Below are positions 1-6,774 of a stretch of DNA of 16,294 nucleotides, piece by piece (within the stretch, counting starts at the first letter, position 1; the number at the start of each line of letters is the position of its first letter). Source of the DNA: CAZUDI01 sp964618975 (GTDB taxonomy: Bacteria > Desulfobacterota > Desulfomonilia > UBA1062). The stretch lies in NCBI GenBank assembly GCA_964618975.1, contig CAZUDI010000073.1, positions 1-16,294 of the forward strand. The letters run 5' to 3'. The position numbers were made by a program, and so were the translations under genes. A model generated the notes under the pieces. The model was given only the letters and a program-made list of their open reading frames with translations, was not told the DNA's origin and ran no database searches.

Positions 1-30
1 AAAAGGGAGAGGGTCTTGAAACCCTCTCCC
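1..30 (-). terminator. Intrinsic terminator of the tRNA operon
   Basis: Read on the minus strand, a perfect 10-bp GC-rich stem (arms 5-14 and 21-30) with the 6-nt loop 15-20 lies just after the tRNA-Lys CCA end and is followed by at least four U residues (positions 4-1, cut by the window edge). This is the standard form of a Rho-independent terminator. Confidence 0.85.
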
Positions 31-35
31 TGCCT

Positions 36-111
36 TGGTGGGCCATGTAGGGCTCGAACCTACGACCTACTGATTAAGAGTCAGTTGCTCTACCTGTTGA
101 GCTAATGGCCC
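36..111 (-). tRNA. tRNA-Lys (anticodon CTT)
   Basis: The minus strand folds as a full cloverleaf: 7-bp acceptor GGGCCAT/ATGGCCC, D-arm GCTC/GAGC, anticodon stem ACTGA/TCAGT with loop CTCTTAA (anticodon CTT, reads AAG), and T-loop TTCGAGC. Discriminator A and an encoded CCA (36-38) are present. It is the last gene of the five-tRNA operon. Confidence 0.96.
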
Positions 112-122
112 TAACTTTATCC

Positions 123-199
123 TGGTACGCCCGGGGCGACTCGAACGCCCGACCTGCGGATTCGAAGTCCGACGCTCTATCCAACTGAGCTACGGGCGC
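123..199 (-). tRNA. tRNA-Arg (anticodon TCG)
   Basis: Cloverleaf on the minus strand with acceptor GCGCCCG pairing CGGGCGT (G-T at the first pair), anticodon loop CTTCGAA (anticodon TCG, reads CGA), T-loop TTCGAGT and encoded CCA at 123-125. The outermost anticodon-stem pair (27-43) is a T-C mismatch; the other four pairs are intact, so the gene looks functional. Confidence 0.95.
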
Positions 200-208
200 C
201 TGTTCTTC

Positions 209-285
209 TGGGGTGAGTGAAGGGGATCGAACCCTCGGCCACAGGAGCCACAATCCTGCGCTCTACCAACTGAGCTACACTCACC
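209..285 (-). tRNA. tRNA-His (anticodon GTG)
   Basis: Cloverleaf on the minus strand with anticodon loop TTGTGGC (anticodon GTG), T-loop TTCGATC and encoded CCA at 209-211. The encoded extra 5' G (position 285) opposite discriminator C is the G-1 identity element of tRNA-His, which supports the assignment independently of the anticodon. Confidence 0.97.
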
Positions 286-295
286 ATATGAGTCC

Positions 296-372
296 TGGCA
301 CGCCTGAGAGGATTCGAACCTCCGACCCACGGATTAGAAGTCCGTTGCTCTATCCAACTGAGCTACAGGCGC
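296..372 (-). tRNA. tRNA-Arg (anticodon TCT)
   Basis: Cloverleaf on the minus strand with acceptor GCGCCTG/CAGGCGT, anticodon stem ACGGA/TCCGT, loop CTTCTAA (anticodon TCT, reads AGA), T-loop TTCGAAT, discriminator G and encoded CCA at 296-298. Confidence 0.96.
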
Positions 373-384
373 TTAAGTGCCTGC

Positions 385-462
<78 letters not shown>

Positions 463-470
463 TGGATGGC

Positions 471-499
471 CTTATAGCAAAGGGCCTGATGCATGGCAA
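471..499 (-). promoter_or_regulatory. Sigma70-type promoter of the tRNA operon
   Basis: On the minus strand, TTGCCA (499-494) and TATAAG (476-471) are separated by exactly 17 bases; each matches the consensus hexamer at 5 of 6 positions. The bases after the -10 are G/C (GGCC), a discriminator typical of stringently controlled stable-RNA promoters. The start site would fall near 465, a few bases before tRNA-Pro. Confidence 0.75.
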
Positions 500-541
500 G
501 CCTTTTTTCCATGCGCGGCACCCAATAATAACCCTTTGAAA

Positions 542-1369
542 TCAATTCCGTTCCTTCTCAGATTGCGGATAGAGCGCCACCAGAGCACCCAACCCGAGCA
601 GGACGAAACCCAGGGCCAGCCCCCCCTCAAGTGCCAGCCTTCCCGCCCTCGCGAGCACGGCCAGGGCCGTAAGCGCCTGGAGCCCCAGGATCACCCCGGT
701 CCTGGTGGCGCTCAGGCACCTGAGGGCGCGCATCACGGCCAGGGCCCCCCAGGCGGTGGCAATGAGCGCCGTAGAGAGGACCAGGGCCCACGCGGTGAGA
801 TCCACCTGTACCGGGAGATCCCTCCCCAGGCCCAGGAGGGCGCACAGCGTGGCGCAGGCCAGCTGGGTGCCGGCGAGGTGTTCGGGGGCACACTCCTGCA
901 CGAAGGCCGCCCCCAGGGCCACATACAGCGCCAGGAACAGGGCCGCGGCGGCCGCAAGCGGGGTGATGGCGCTCCCCATCAGCCAGGCCCCGCCAGCGCT
1001 AAGCACCACCGCCAGCGCCTCTATGCGCGAGGGACGCCTTCGCCACAGGGCGAAGGCGAAAACCGGCACCGCCAGGCCGGCCAGGGCCAGGGTGACGACC
1101 ACCGCTTCTCCCCCGCCGCGCAACACGGCCAGGGCCTGGCAGAGGGCGGTGCCGTAGAGCGCCCCCCCGAGGATGATGCCCCGCGTGACAGCCCTGAAGC
1201 TTACAGAACGCATCTGTTTGCGGAACACGAGGCTGATCACGAGGTAGGCGCACATGAAGCGCACCAGGAGGAAGAGCCCGAGCCCCGTCTGCGACAGGGC
1301 CCTAGGTGTCAGTACAAAGGCCAGCCCCCAGGCGAAGGCCACGAGCACGAGGCTCAGTCCCGGCGGCAC
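542..1369 (-). CDS. EamA/DMT-family membrane transporter
   Basis: A 275-residue, very hydrophobic protein with about ten predicted membrane segments, the usual size and shape of drug/metabolite transporters with two EamA repeats. The N-terminal pattern AFAWGLAFVLTPRAL followed by a segment ending LLVRF matches the first helices of EamA proteins. The start is GTG at 1369, one base after the ybeY stop, with GGGGGGAA as ribosome site inside the end of ybeY, so it is translationally coupled as the last gene of the phoH-ybeY operon. The substrate cannot be read from the sequence. The place downstream of ybeY is often held by corC/ybeX in Proteobacteria, so its presence here is a local rearrangement. 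Family confident, function unknown. Confidence 0.85.
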   Translation of the reverse strand: MPPGLSLVLVAFAWGLAFVLTPRALSQTGLGLFLLVRFMCAYLVISLVFRKQMRSVSFRAVTRGIILGGALYGTALCQALAVLRGGGEAVVVTLALAGLAVPVFAFALWRRRPSRIEALAVVLSAGGAWLMGSAITPLAAAAALFLALYVALGAAFVQECAPEHLAGTQLACATLCALLGLGRDLPVQVDLTAWALVLSTALIATAWGALAVMRALRCLSATRTGVILGLQALTALAVLARAGRLALEGGLALGFVLLGLGALVALYPQSEKERN

Positions 1370-1370
1370 C

Positions 1371-1814
1371 TTATTCCCCCCGCATGAGCCCCTCGAAGAG
1401 CTCCCTTTCCTTGCATTCCATCTCGTAGGCCTTGGACGGAGCGACCCCTTCGTGATCGAATCCCGTGAGATGACAGATGCCGTGAATGAGCAGTTCCACG
1501 AAACGCTCGCGCGGGTCCATGCCCGCTGCCTGGGCCTCGCTCACGGCCCGCTCCACGGAGATGACGATGTCGCCCAGATGCATCCCCCCCAGGCCTTCGC
1601 CCTCCTGCTGGGGGAAGGAGATCACGTTCGTGGGTCGGTCGCGGCCGAGATACTGGCGGTTCAGTTCCCGGATCTCCTCGTCGCCCAGGAGCACCACCGA
1701 GAGTTCGGCCGGATCCCTTCCCAGGCGTTCGAGGGCGCTCTTGGCCCAGCGGGCGACCTGCCCCTCATCCAGCGTCAGGAAGCGCTGGAGGTTCTGGACA
1801 TCGACCTCGATCAC
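1371..1814 (-). CDS. ybeY: Endoribonuclease YbeY, rRNA maturation factor
   Basis: A 147-residue protein with the zinc-binding signature HGICHLTGFDHE at residues 111-122, giving the three metal-ligand histidines 111, 115 and 121. The conserved TNVISFP (62-68) and LGDIVIS (80-86) segments precede it. YbeY is a single-strand-specific endoribonuclease in the cytosol that acts in 16S rRNA 3' end maturation and ribosome quality control. The length matches the family. The start is GTG at 1814, overlapping the phoH stop in a GTGA, with a GGGGG ribosome site. It follows the phoH-like gene, its usual partner. Nothing appears broken. Confidence 0.96.
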   Translation of the reverse strand: MIEVDVQNLQRFLTLDEGQVARWAKSALERLGRDPAELSVVLLGDEEIRELNRQYLGRDRPTNVISFPQQEGEGLGGMHLGDIVISVERAVSEAQAAGMDPRERFVELLIHGICHLTGFDHEGVAPSKAYEMECKERELFEGLMRGE

Positions 1815-2755
1815 GGCACCCCCCGGTCATAGGCCCTGATGATCGCGGCCACAAGCCGGTGCCGGACCACGTCGTCCTCGCTGAAGTAGACGAAGTCGAG
1901 GCCCTCGATCCCCTTGAGCAGGTGGGTCACCTGAATGAGCCCCGAGGTGATGCTGGAGGGCAGGTCCACCTGGGTCACGTCGCCGGTGATCACGGCCTTG
2001 GAATTGAAGCCGAGCCGGGTGAGGAACATCTTCATCTGTTCCGGGGTGGTGTTCTGCGCCTCGTCGAGGATGATGAAGGCGTCGTTGAGGGTCCGGCCGC
2101 GCATGAAGGCCAGCGGGGCGATCTCGATCTGGTTGCGCTGGATGAGCCGTATGACATAGTCGTATTCCAGCATGTCGTAGAGGGCGTCGTAAAGCGGCAT
2201 GAGGTAGGGATTAACCTTGTCCTGGAGATCTCCGGGCAGGAACCCCAGCCGCTCGCCGGCCTCCACCGCCGGACGGGTCAGCACGATGCGTTCCACCTTC
2301 TTCTTGAGGAGGTAGGAGATAGCCATGGCCATGGCCAGGTAGGTCTTGCCCGTGCCCGCCGGCCCGATGCCGAAGAGGATGTCGTTGGTGCGCATGCAGT
2401 CGATGTAGTGCTTCTGCTGCAGGCTCTTGGGTACGATCACCTTCTTGGTAGACGAGATGTAGATGGTGTCGAGAAAGACGTCTTCCAGATTGACGGTGCG
2501 GTTCTTGGCCAGCATTCTCAAGGCGTACCACACATCCGAGGGGTACAGGGGAAAGCCCTTTTTCAGGAGCCGGTAGAGGTCTTCCAGGGTGTGCCGGGCG
2601 AGTTCCTCATCGAAGCTCTCGCCCGCGATCTCGATCTGGTTGCCCTTCAGGGAACACTTGATCCCCAGGGTCTCCTCGATGATCTTCAGGTGGGAACAGC
2701 TGTCTCCCGCGAGCTGTCTGAGCGTATGAATGTCGTCAAATTCAATGGTTGACAT
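1811..2755 (-). CDS. PhoH-like ATPase (YbeZ family)
   Basis: A 314-residue protein from the ATG at 2755, which has GGAAGAG about eight bases upstream; an upstream in-frame start at 2785 is less likely. Residues 131-138 are the Walker A motif GPAGTGKT and residues 229-234 the Walker B ILDEAQ, followed by NTTPEQMKMFLTRLG and a sensor-like ITGD, all characteristic of PhoH ATPases. An N-terminal region of about 90 residues resembles the KH-like part of the YbeZ group. The protein is cytosolic, predicted to bind nucleotide and RNA and to work with YbeY, whose gene overlaps its stop. The gene symbol is usually phoH or ybeZ. Confidence 0.95.
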   Translation of the reverse strand: MSTIEFDDIHTLRQLAGDSCSHLKIIEETLGIKCSLKGNQIEIAGESFDEELARHTLEDLYRLLKKGFPLYPSDVWYALRMLAKNRTVNLEDVFLDTIYISSTKKVIVPKSLQQKHYIDCMRTNDILFGIGPAGTGKTYLAMAMAISYLLKKKVERIVLTRPAVEAGERLGFLPGDLQDKVNPYLMPLYDALYDMLEYDYVIRLIQRNQIEIAPLAFMRGRTLNDAFIILDEAQNTTPEQMKMFLTRLGFNSKAVITGDVTQVDLPSSITSGLIQVTHLLKGIEGLDFVYFSEDDVVRHRLVAAIIRAYDRGVP

Positions 2756-2785
2756 CGATGGTCTCTTCCGTGGCCCCCAGGACAT

Positions 2786-2815
2786 TGCCTTATCCCAAAC
2801 CGGACAATCTTACAA
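2786..2815 (-). promoter_or_regulatory. Possible promoter of the phoH-ybeY operon
   Basis: On the minus strand, TTGTAA (2815-2810) and GATAAG (around 2793-2788) are spaced by 16 bases; each matches its consensus at 4 of 6 positions. The site lies about 30 bases upstream of the phoH start in the 110-bp divergent region. This is weak evidence from pattern only. Confidence 0.3.
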
Positions 2816-2827
2816 GGGATTCTTGTA
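2811..2827. repeat. Short inverted repeat in the phoH/queD divergent region
   Basis: A perfect 6-bp inverted repeat, TACAAG-GGATT-CTTGTA, sits roughly midway between the divergent phoH and queD-like starts. It overlaps the possible phoH -35 element. It could be an operator or a chance palindrome. Confidence 0.4.
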
Positions 2828-2865
2828 TTGCAGAAATGGCGTGACTTGTACTATGGTAGGAGCTC

Positions 2866-3231
2866 ATGTTCAAGGCGCGCGTTATGGATACGTTCAGTGC
2901 CGCCCACCGGCTGGAGGAGTTCCGGGGCGGGTGTGAGAACCTTCACGGACACAACTACCGCATCGAGGTCACGGTGGCCGGTGAGGATCTCGACCCCCAG
3001 GGGGTTGTCATGGATTTCCGTGAGCTCAAAGGCCTCCTGAAAGATGTGCTCGACGGGCTCGACCACCAGTATCTCAACGATCTGCCCGCCTTCAGCTCCA
3101 CCCCCCCCTCGGCCGAAAACATTGCCCTCCACATTCACGCAGCCCTCGCGCCCGCTATCAAGCCCCCCCTGCGGGTGGACGAGGTGGTCGTATGGGAGAG
3201 TGACACGAGCTGTGTCACCTATCTCCCCTGA
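2866..3231 (+). CDS. queD: 6-carboxytetrahydropterin synthase / PTPS family (QueD-like)
   Basis: A 121-residue tunnel-fold enzyme of COG0720. Zinc-ligand histidines are His14 (in SAAH), His27 and His29 (in CENLHGHNY), with catalytic Cys23; Asp66-His67 (LDHQYLN) and Glu111 (VWESDTS) complete the active site. QueD converts 7,8-dihydroneopterin triphosphate into 6-carboxy-tetrahydropterin for queuosine; relatives make the folate precursor 6-hydroxymethyl-dihydropterin instead. Residue 24, just after the catalytic Cys, is Glu, a feature linked to PTPS-III activity (see findings). The ATG has AGGAG four bases upstream. folE2 follows ten bases after the stop and would supply the substrate. Family certain; the choice between queuosine and folate roles is open. 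Confidence 0.93.
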   Translation: MFKARVMDTFSAAHRLEEFRGGCENLHGHNYRIEVTVAGEDLDPQGVVMDFRELKGLLKDVLDGLDHQYLNDLPAFSSTPPSAENIALHIHAALAPAIKPPLRVDEVVVWESDTSCVTYLP

Positions 3232-3241
3232 AGGAAAGGCC

Positions 3242-4024
3242 ATGCAGGATGTTCAGAAGCAACGGCCCGCCAATCCACTGTACATCCACAAGGTGGGCGT
3301 CAAGGACATCGCCTACCCCGTCGTGGTCTCCGACAAACTCAGGGGCCGTCAGCACACCGTAGCCAGCATCAATCTGTATGTGGACCTGCCGCTAGAGTTC
3401 AAGGGCACCCACATGAGCCGCTTCATCGAGGTCCTCAATACCTACAAGGAAGAGATTCACATCAAGAACTTCGAGCACATTCTCGAGGAACTGCGCCGCG
3501 CCCTGGAGGCAAGCAGCGCCCACATGGAAATCGACTTCCCCTATTTTATCGAGAAACAGGCCCCCATCAGCGGCGCCGTGGGGCTGATGGAATACAAATG
3601 CTCGCTGATGGGCCGGGTAGGTCAGGACAAGGACTTCCGGGTGCGGGTGCGCGTGCCCATTCAAACGCTGTGCCCCTGCTCCAAGGAGATCAGCGCCTAC
3701 GGCGCCCACAATCAGCGTGGCGAGGTGTCGGTGGTGGTGCGCTACGAGAGGTTCTTCTGGATCGAGGACCTCATCAAACTCGTCGAGGAGTGCGGCTCGA
3801 GTCCGGTCTATCCCATCCTGAAACGTCCCGACGAAAAGTACGTCACCGAACAGGCCTACGACCACCCCGTCTTCGTGGAGGACGTGGTGCGCTCCGTGGC
3901 CTCCCGGCTGAACGAGAAAGAGGAGTTTTCGTGGTACTCGGTGGCGGCCGAAAATTTCGAGAGCATCCACAACCACAGCGCCTACGCCTATATCGAAGGT
4001 GAGGACAAAAGGTGCCGGCCATGA
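3242..4024 (+). CDS. folE2: GTP cyclohydrolase FolE2 (type IB)
   Basis: A 260-residue protein with the family landmarks: GTHMSRF at 55-61, LCPCSKEIS at 143-151 containing the active-site cysteine region, YGAHNQRG at 153-160 with a metal-ligand His, and FESIHNHSAYAY near the C-terminus (239-250). FolE2 opens GTP to 7,8-dihydroneopterin triphosphate, the first step of folate, biopterin and queuosine synthesis, and unlike FolE does not depend on zinc alone. The start ATG at 3242 has AAGGAAAGG upstream and lies ten bases after the queD stop, so the two are one operon, enzyme and consumer adjacent. No truncation is seen. Confidence 0.96.
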   Translation: MQDVQKQRPANPLYIHKVGVKDIAYPVVVSDKLRGRQHTVASINLYVDLPLEFKGTHMSRFIEVLNTYKEEIHIKNFEHILEELRRALEASSAHMEIDFPYFIEKQAPISGAVGLMEYKCSLMGRVGQDKDFRVRVRVPIQTLCPCSKEISAYGAHNQRGEVSVVVRYERFFWIEDLIKLVEECGSSPVYPILKRPDEKYVTEQAYDHPVFVEDVVRSVASRLNEKEEFSWYSVAAENFESIHNHSAYAYIEGEDKRCRP

Positions 4025-4059
4025 GACGTGGCTCGGCCACCACCCGCCCGCGCCGCGGC

Positions 4060-4075
4060 GCCTCCCGGGGGAGGC
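4060..4075 (+). promoter_or_regulatory. Hairpin covering the ribosome site of the HypE-like gene
   Basis: GCCTCC (4060-4065) and GGAGGC (4070-4075) form a perfect 6-bp stem with a 4-nt loop. The right arm and loop contain the GGGGGAGG ribosome site for the ATG at 4080. As RNA this would hide the ribosome site, which could reduce translation unless it is opened. Confidence 0.4.
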
Positions 4076-4079
4076 CCGC

Positions 4080-5099
4080 ATGAGCTCACCCCCGCGCTTC
4101 CTCCCGGTAGGCAAACTCCCCCTGGGCCTGCTCGACTCCCTGCTGCAGGGACTCGCCCTCAAGGACGAGAACGTGCTGGTGGGGCCTGGAATCGGCGCGG
4201 ACGCCTGTGTGATCCGCTTCGGGGGCGAGACCCTGCTGTTCAAGACCGACCCCATCACCTTCGCCACCGAGAACATCGCGCGCTACCTGGTCACGGTCAA
4301 CGCCAACGACATCGCCTGCATGGGCGGAGAGCCGCGCTACCTCCTCGTGACCCTGCTCCTGCCGGAGAACCGCACCACCGAAGAGCGTGTAACCTCCCTG
4401 TTCGCGGATCTGCAGGCGGCCTGCCGGGAGACCGGCATCGCCCTCGTGGGCGGCCACACCGAGATCACCTATGGGATCGACCGCCCCCTGGCGGTCGGGT
4501 TCCTGATCGGGCAGCTGAACCATACCGAGGTCATCCGCACCTCGGGGGCGCACCCCGGCGACAGCATCCTGCTCTCCAAGGGCATCCCGCTTGAAGCCCT
4601 TTCCCTCCTGGCGCATGAAAGGGGCGCGGGGCTCGACCCTCAGACCCGGCATGCAGCATGCAACCTCATCGTGGACCCTGGGCTGAGCGTGATCCCGGAG
4701 GCCCGCCTGGCCCTGGGCGTGGGCGGGGTCACGGCCATGCATGACCCCACCGAGGGCGGCCTGGCCACCGGGCTGCGCGAGCTCGCCCACGCCTCGGGCT
4801 GCGGGCTGGAAATCGTCTTCGAGCATATCCCGATCCTCCCCCTGGCGACGGAGGTGCTGACCCCCTTCGGCATCGATCCCCTGGGCGCCATTGCCTCCGG
4901 TGCCCTGCTCGTCTGCTGCGCCAAAGAGTACGCCGCGGCCATCCTCGAGGCCTGGCGGGCCTGTGGCATCCCCGGCAAGAGCATCGGCCGTCTCACGAGC
5001 CGCCCCGACCTCGCCCTCGTGAAGGCGGGGAAGGCTCTGCCCTTACCGGCCTTCGAGGTGGACGAGATCGCGCGCGTCTTCGCACGCCACAGCACCTGA
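4080..5099 (+). CDS. PurM/HypE-like AIR-synthase superfamily protein, unknown substrate
   Basis: A 339-residue protein with the two-domain PurM fold pattern. The N-terminal half carries GPGIGADACVIRF (35-47), KTDPITF (55-61), NANDIACMGGEPR (74-86) and LVGGHTEIT (122-130); the C-terminal half carries AMHDPTEGGLATGLREL (219-235). These are ATP- and metal-binding elements seen in HypE, ThiL and SelD relatives. It is not HypE proper: it ends ARHST and lacks the C-terminal cysteine that HypE uses for carbamoyl transfer. It is not SelD: the N-terminal Sec/Cys-Lys motif is absent. The ATG at 4080 has GGGGGAGG seven bases upstream, 55 bases after folE2. Expected to be a cytosolic ATP-dependent enzyme; the reaction is unknown. 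Confidence 0.8.
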   Translation: MSSPPRFLPVGKLPLGLLDSLLQGLALKDENVLVGPGIGADACVIRFGGETLLFKTDPITFATENIARYLVTVNANDIACMGGEPRYLLVTLLLPENRTTEERVTSLFADLQAACRETGIALVGGHTEITYGIDRPLAVGFLIGQLNHTEVIRTSGAHPGDSILLSKGIPLEALSLLAHERGAGLDPQTRHAACNLIVDPGLSVIPEARLALGVGGVTAMHDPTEGGLATGLRELAHASGCGLEIVFEHIPILPLATEVLTPFGIDPLGAIASGALLVCCAKEYAAAILEAWRACGIPGKSIGRLTSRPDLALVKAGKALPLPAFEVDEIARVFARHST

Positions 5100-5119
5100 A
5101 GGTGACCCCATGCCTCGCA

Positions 5120-5142
5120 GGGGGACTCCCCCTTTCGGGGGG
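5120..5142. other. Competing G/C hairpins between convergent genes
   Basis: Three tracts, GGGGG (5120-5124), CCCCC (5128-5132) and GGGGGG (5137-5142), allow two mutually exclusive hairpins with loops ACT or TTTC. They lie 20 bases after the HypE-like stop, in the 201-bp gap between two convergent genes. No U-tract follows on either strand, so they are not classic terminators, but a role in stopping transcription is plausible. Confidence 0.35.
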
Positions 5143-5185
5143 AAGCCTGGCTCGTTATTGCATGCAGGTATGCCCGCAAGCGCTG

Positions 5186-5205
5186 ATCATGGATATGAAC
5201 CCCAG
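5186..5205 (+). repeat. Imperfect dispersed repeat, copy 1
   Basis: The 20-base segment ATCATGGATATGAACCCCAG matches 18 of 20 bases with 13009-13028. Both copies lie in non-coding gaps. The similarity fades on both sides apart from a shared GGCC-rich stretch about 15 bases downstream. Confidence 0.4.
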
Positions 5206-5300
5206 AGGCTTGATCCCTGGCCCCCAGTGCTTGCCGTCAGCGTCAAGGGCATGCGGCCCACAGCGCTTCCTCCCTGCAGGGAACCGGGGGATTCCGCGTC

Positions 5301-6635
5301 TCACCAGTTGAGCACGTGTTTCACGAGCGAGGTATCCCCATCGCCGTCGATGAAGCGCTTGTTCTTGATCAGTTTCATGAGCAGATCCTTGTTGGTGATG
5401 ATCCCGGTCAGACGCGTCTCCTCGAGTATGCGCGACATGCGCTTGAGGGCGTCCGCCCGGCAGCCGTGGTGGGCAATCAGCTTGACGAGCAGGGGATCGT
5501 AGAACGAGCTGATGATGCATCCGGGAAAGAGGTGGGTGTCCACCCGCGTCCCGGCCCCGCCCGGCAGGCGCATGTCGCTCACCTTGCCGGTAGTGGGGAT
5601 GAAGTTGCGCGAGGGATCCTCGGCGTTCAGTCGGCACTCGATGGCGTGCCCGCTGATGCGCGGGGGGGTGCTGTCGATCCGGGACCCGGCGGCTACCATG
5701 ATCTGCTGATGCACCATATCGATGCCGGTCACCATCTCGGTCACGGGGTGTTCCACCTGCAGGCGTCCGTTGATCTCGAGGAAGAAGAGGTTGCCCTCCT
5801 GGTCCTTCAGGAACTCCACCGTGCCGAGCCCGCAGAAACCGATGGCGTCCATGATCTTCTCTGCCCAGGCCCAGAGTTGCTCGCGCGTCTCCTGCGAGAT
5901 GTGGGAGATGGGGGCCTCCTCGATGATCTTCTGATGCCGGCGCTGAATGGAGCACTCCCGGTCCCCCAGGACCTGGATGTTGCCGTAATCGTCCGCGAGC
6001 ACCTGAATCTCGAGGTGTTTGGGCGAGGTGATGTAGTGCTCGATATAGATCTCGCTGCGACCGAAGGCGGCACTGGCCTCGCTGCTGGCGCTGGCAAAAT
6101 GCATGCACAGCTGGTTCTCGTCGTAGGCCACCTTCATGCCCCGCCCCCCCCCGCCATAGACCGACTTGAGAATGACGGGCATCCCGATCTCCTGCGCCAG
6201 GGCGATGGCGTGATCGATATTGGCCACCACGCCAAACGAGCCCTCGATCGTGGGGATACCGAGGGATTTCGCCACTTCCTTGGTGCGCGACTTGTTCCCG
6301 ATGGTGCGCAGTGTAGCGGAGCGCGGGCCGATGAAGGCGATACCGTTCTCCTCGCAGGCGCTGGCCAGGGCGGGATTTTCGGAAAGGAAGCCGTATCCGG
6401 GATGCACGGCGTTCACCTTCCAGGCGATGGCTGCGCTCAGGATGGCGTCTACGTTGAGATAGCTCTTGTTGGGGCTCGCCGGACCGATCTGTACCGTCTC
6501 GTCGGCATACTGCAGATACTCCATATGCCGGTCGGCCTCTGAATAGACCACCACGGTCTCGATCCCCATCTCGCGGGCGGTCCTCAGCACCCTGAGCACC
6601 ACCTCACCCCTGTTGGCCACCAGAATCCGCTTCAT
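5301..6635 (-). CDS. Biotin carboxylase subunit (AccC/PycA/CfiB-like), stand-alone
   Basis: A 444-residue ATP-grasp protein, the normal length for a separate biotin carboxylase. It opens MKRILVANRGEVVLRVLR, has VHPGYGFLSENP (78-89), the glycine-rich loop YGGGGRGMK (160-168), RECSIQRRHQKIIEEAP (226-242) with the catalytic Lys236 equivalent, ECRLNAEDP and PGGAGTR. It carboxylates biotin on a carrier protein with ATP and bicarbonate. The catalytic loop reads INGRLQVEHPVTE (288-300), where most relatives have MNTRxQVEHPVTE: Asn and Arg are kept but Thr is Gly. No biotin carrier or carboxyltransferase gene is adjacent, so the acceptor (acetyl-CoA, pyruvate or 2-oxoglutarate) cannot be told. The ATG at 6635 has a GGGGGA site. 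Divergent from the transglycosylase gene. Confidence 0.92.
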   Translation of the reverse strand: MKRILVANRGEVVLRVLRTAREMGIETVVVYSEADRHMEYLQYADETVQIGPASPNKSYLNVDAILSAAIAWKVNAVHPGYGFLSENPALASACEENGIAFIGPRSATLRTIGNKSRTKEVAKSLGIPTIEGSFGVVANIDHAIALAQEIGMPVILKSVYGGGGRGMKVAYDENQLCMHFASASSEASAAFGRSEIYIEHYITSPKHLEIQVLADDYGNIQVLGDRECSIQRRHQKIIEEAPISHISQETREQLWAWAEKIMDAIGFCGLGTVEFLKDQEGNLFFLEINGRLQVEHPVTEMVTGIDMVHQQIMVAAGSRIDSTPPRISGHAIECRLNAEDPSRNFIPTTGKVSDMRLPGGAGTRVDTHLFPGCIISSFYDPLLVKLIAHHGCRADALKRMSRILEETRLTGIITNKDLLMKLIKNKRFIDGDGDTSLVKHVLNW

Positions 6636-6712
6636 CTTCCCCCTTCTATGCCGAGTCTCCTCACCAAGTCAAGTTCCCGATCCTCACCCAAGATCCCAAT
6701 TCTGCGCGGCCT

Positions 6713-6728
6713 TTGTCTACAGAGACAA
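6713..6728. repeat. Inverted repeat in the divergent biotin carboxylase/transglycosylase region
   Basis: TTGTCT (6713-6718) and AGACAA (6723-6728) form a perfect 6-bp inverted repeat around ACAG. It lies 77 bases from the biotin carboxylase start and 46 from the transglycosylase start, a position suited to an operator shared by both genes. No regulator is evident nearby. Confidence 0.4.
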
Positions 6729-6774
6729 GCCCCCTTGTGCAGCGGGAAGAAATGCGTGTAAGATGGCCCCCCAT

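Noticed and set aside
2823..2854. Promoter for queD made of TTGTAT or TTGCAG with TACTAT
   Set aside because: The spacing is 20 or 15 bases and the start point would fall in the ribosome site; a convincing queD promoter was not found.
4080..5099. SelD (selenophosphate synthetase), which would have fitted the possible selenoprotein nearby
   Set aside because: The N-terminal Sec/Cys-x-x-Lys motif of SelD is absent and the overall motifs are nearer to HypE/ThiL; the selenium machinery cannot be inferred from this gene.
5316..6542. Long plus-strand open frame opposite the biotin carboxylase
   Set aside because: The opposite strand encodes a clear biotin carboxylase over the same bases; the plus-strand product shows no known motif.
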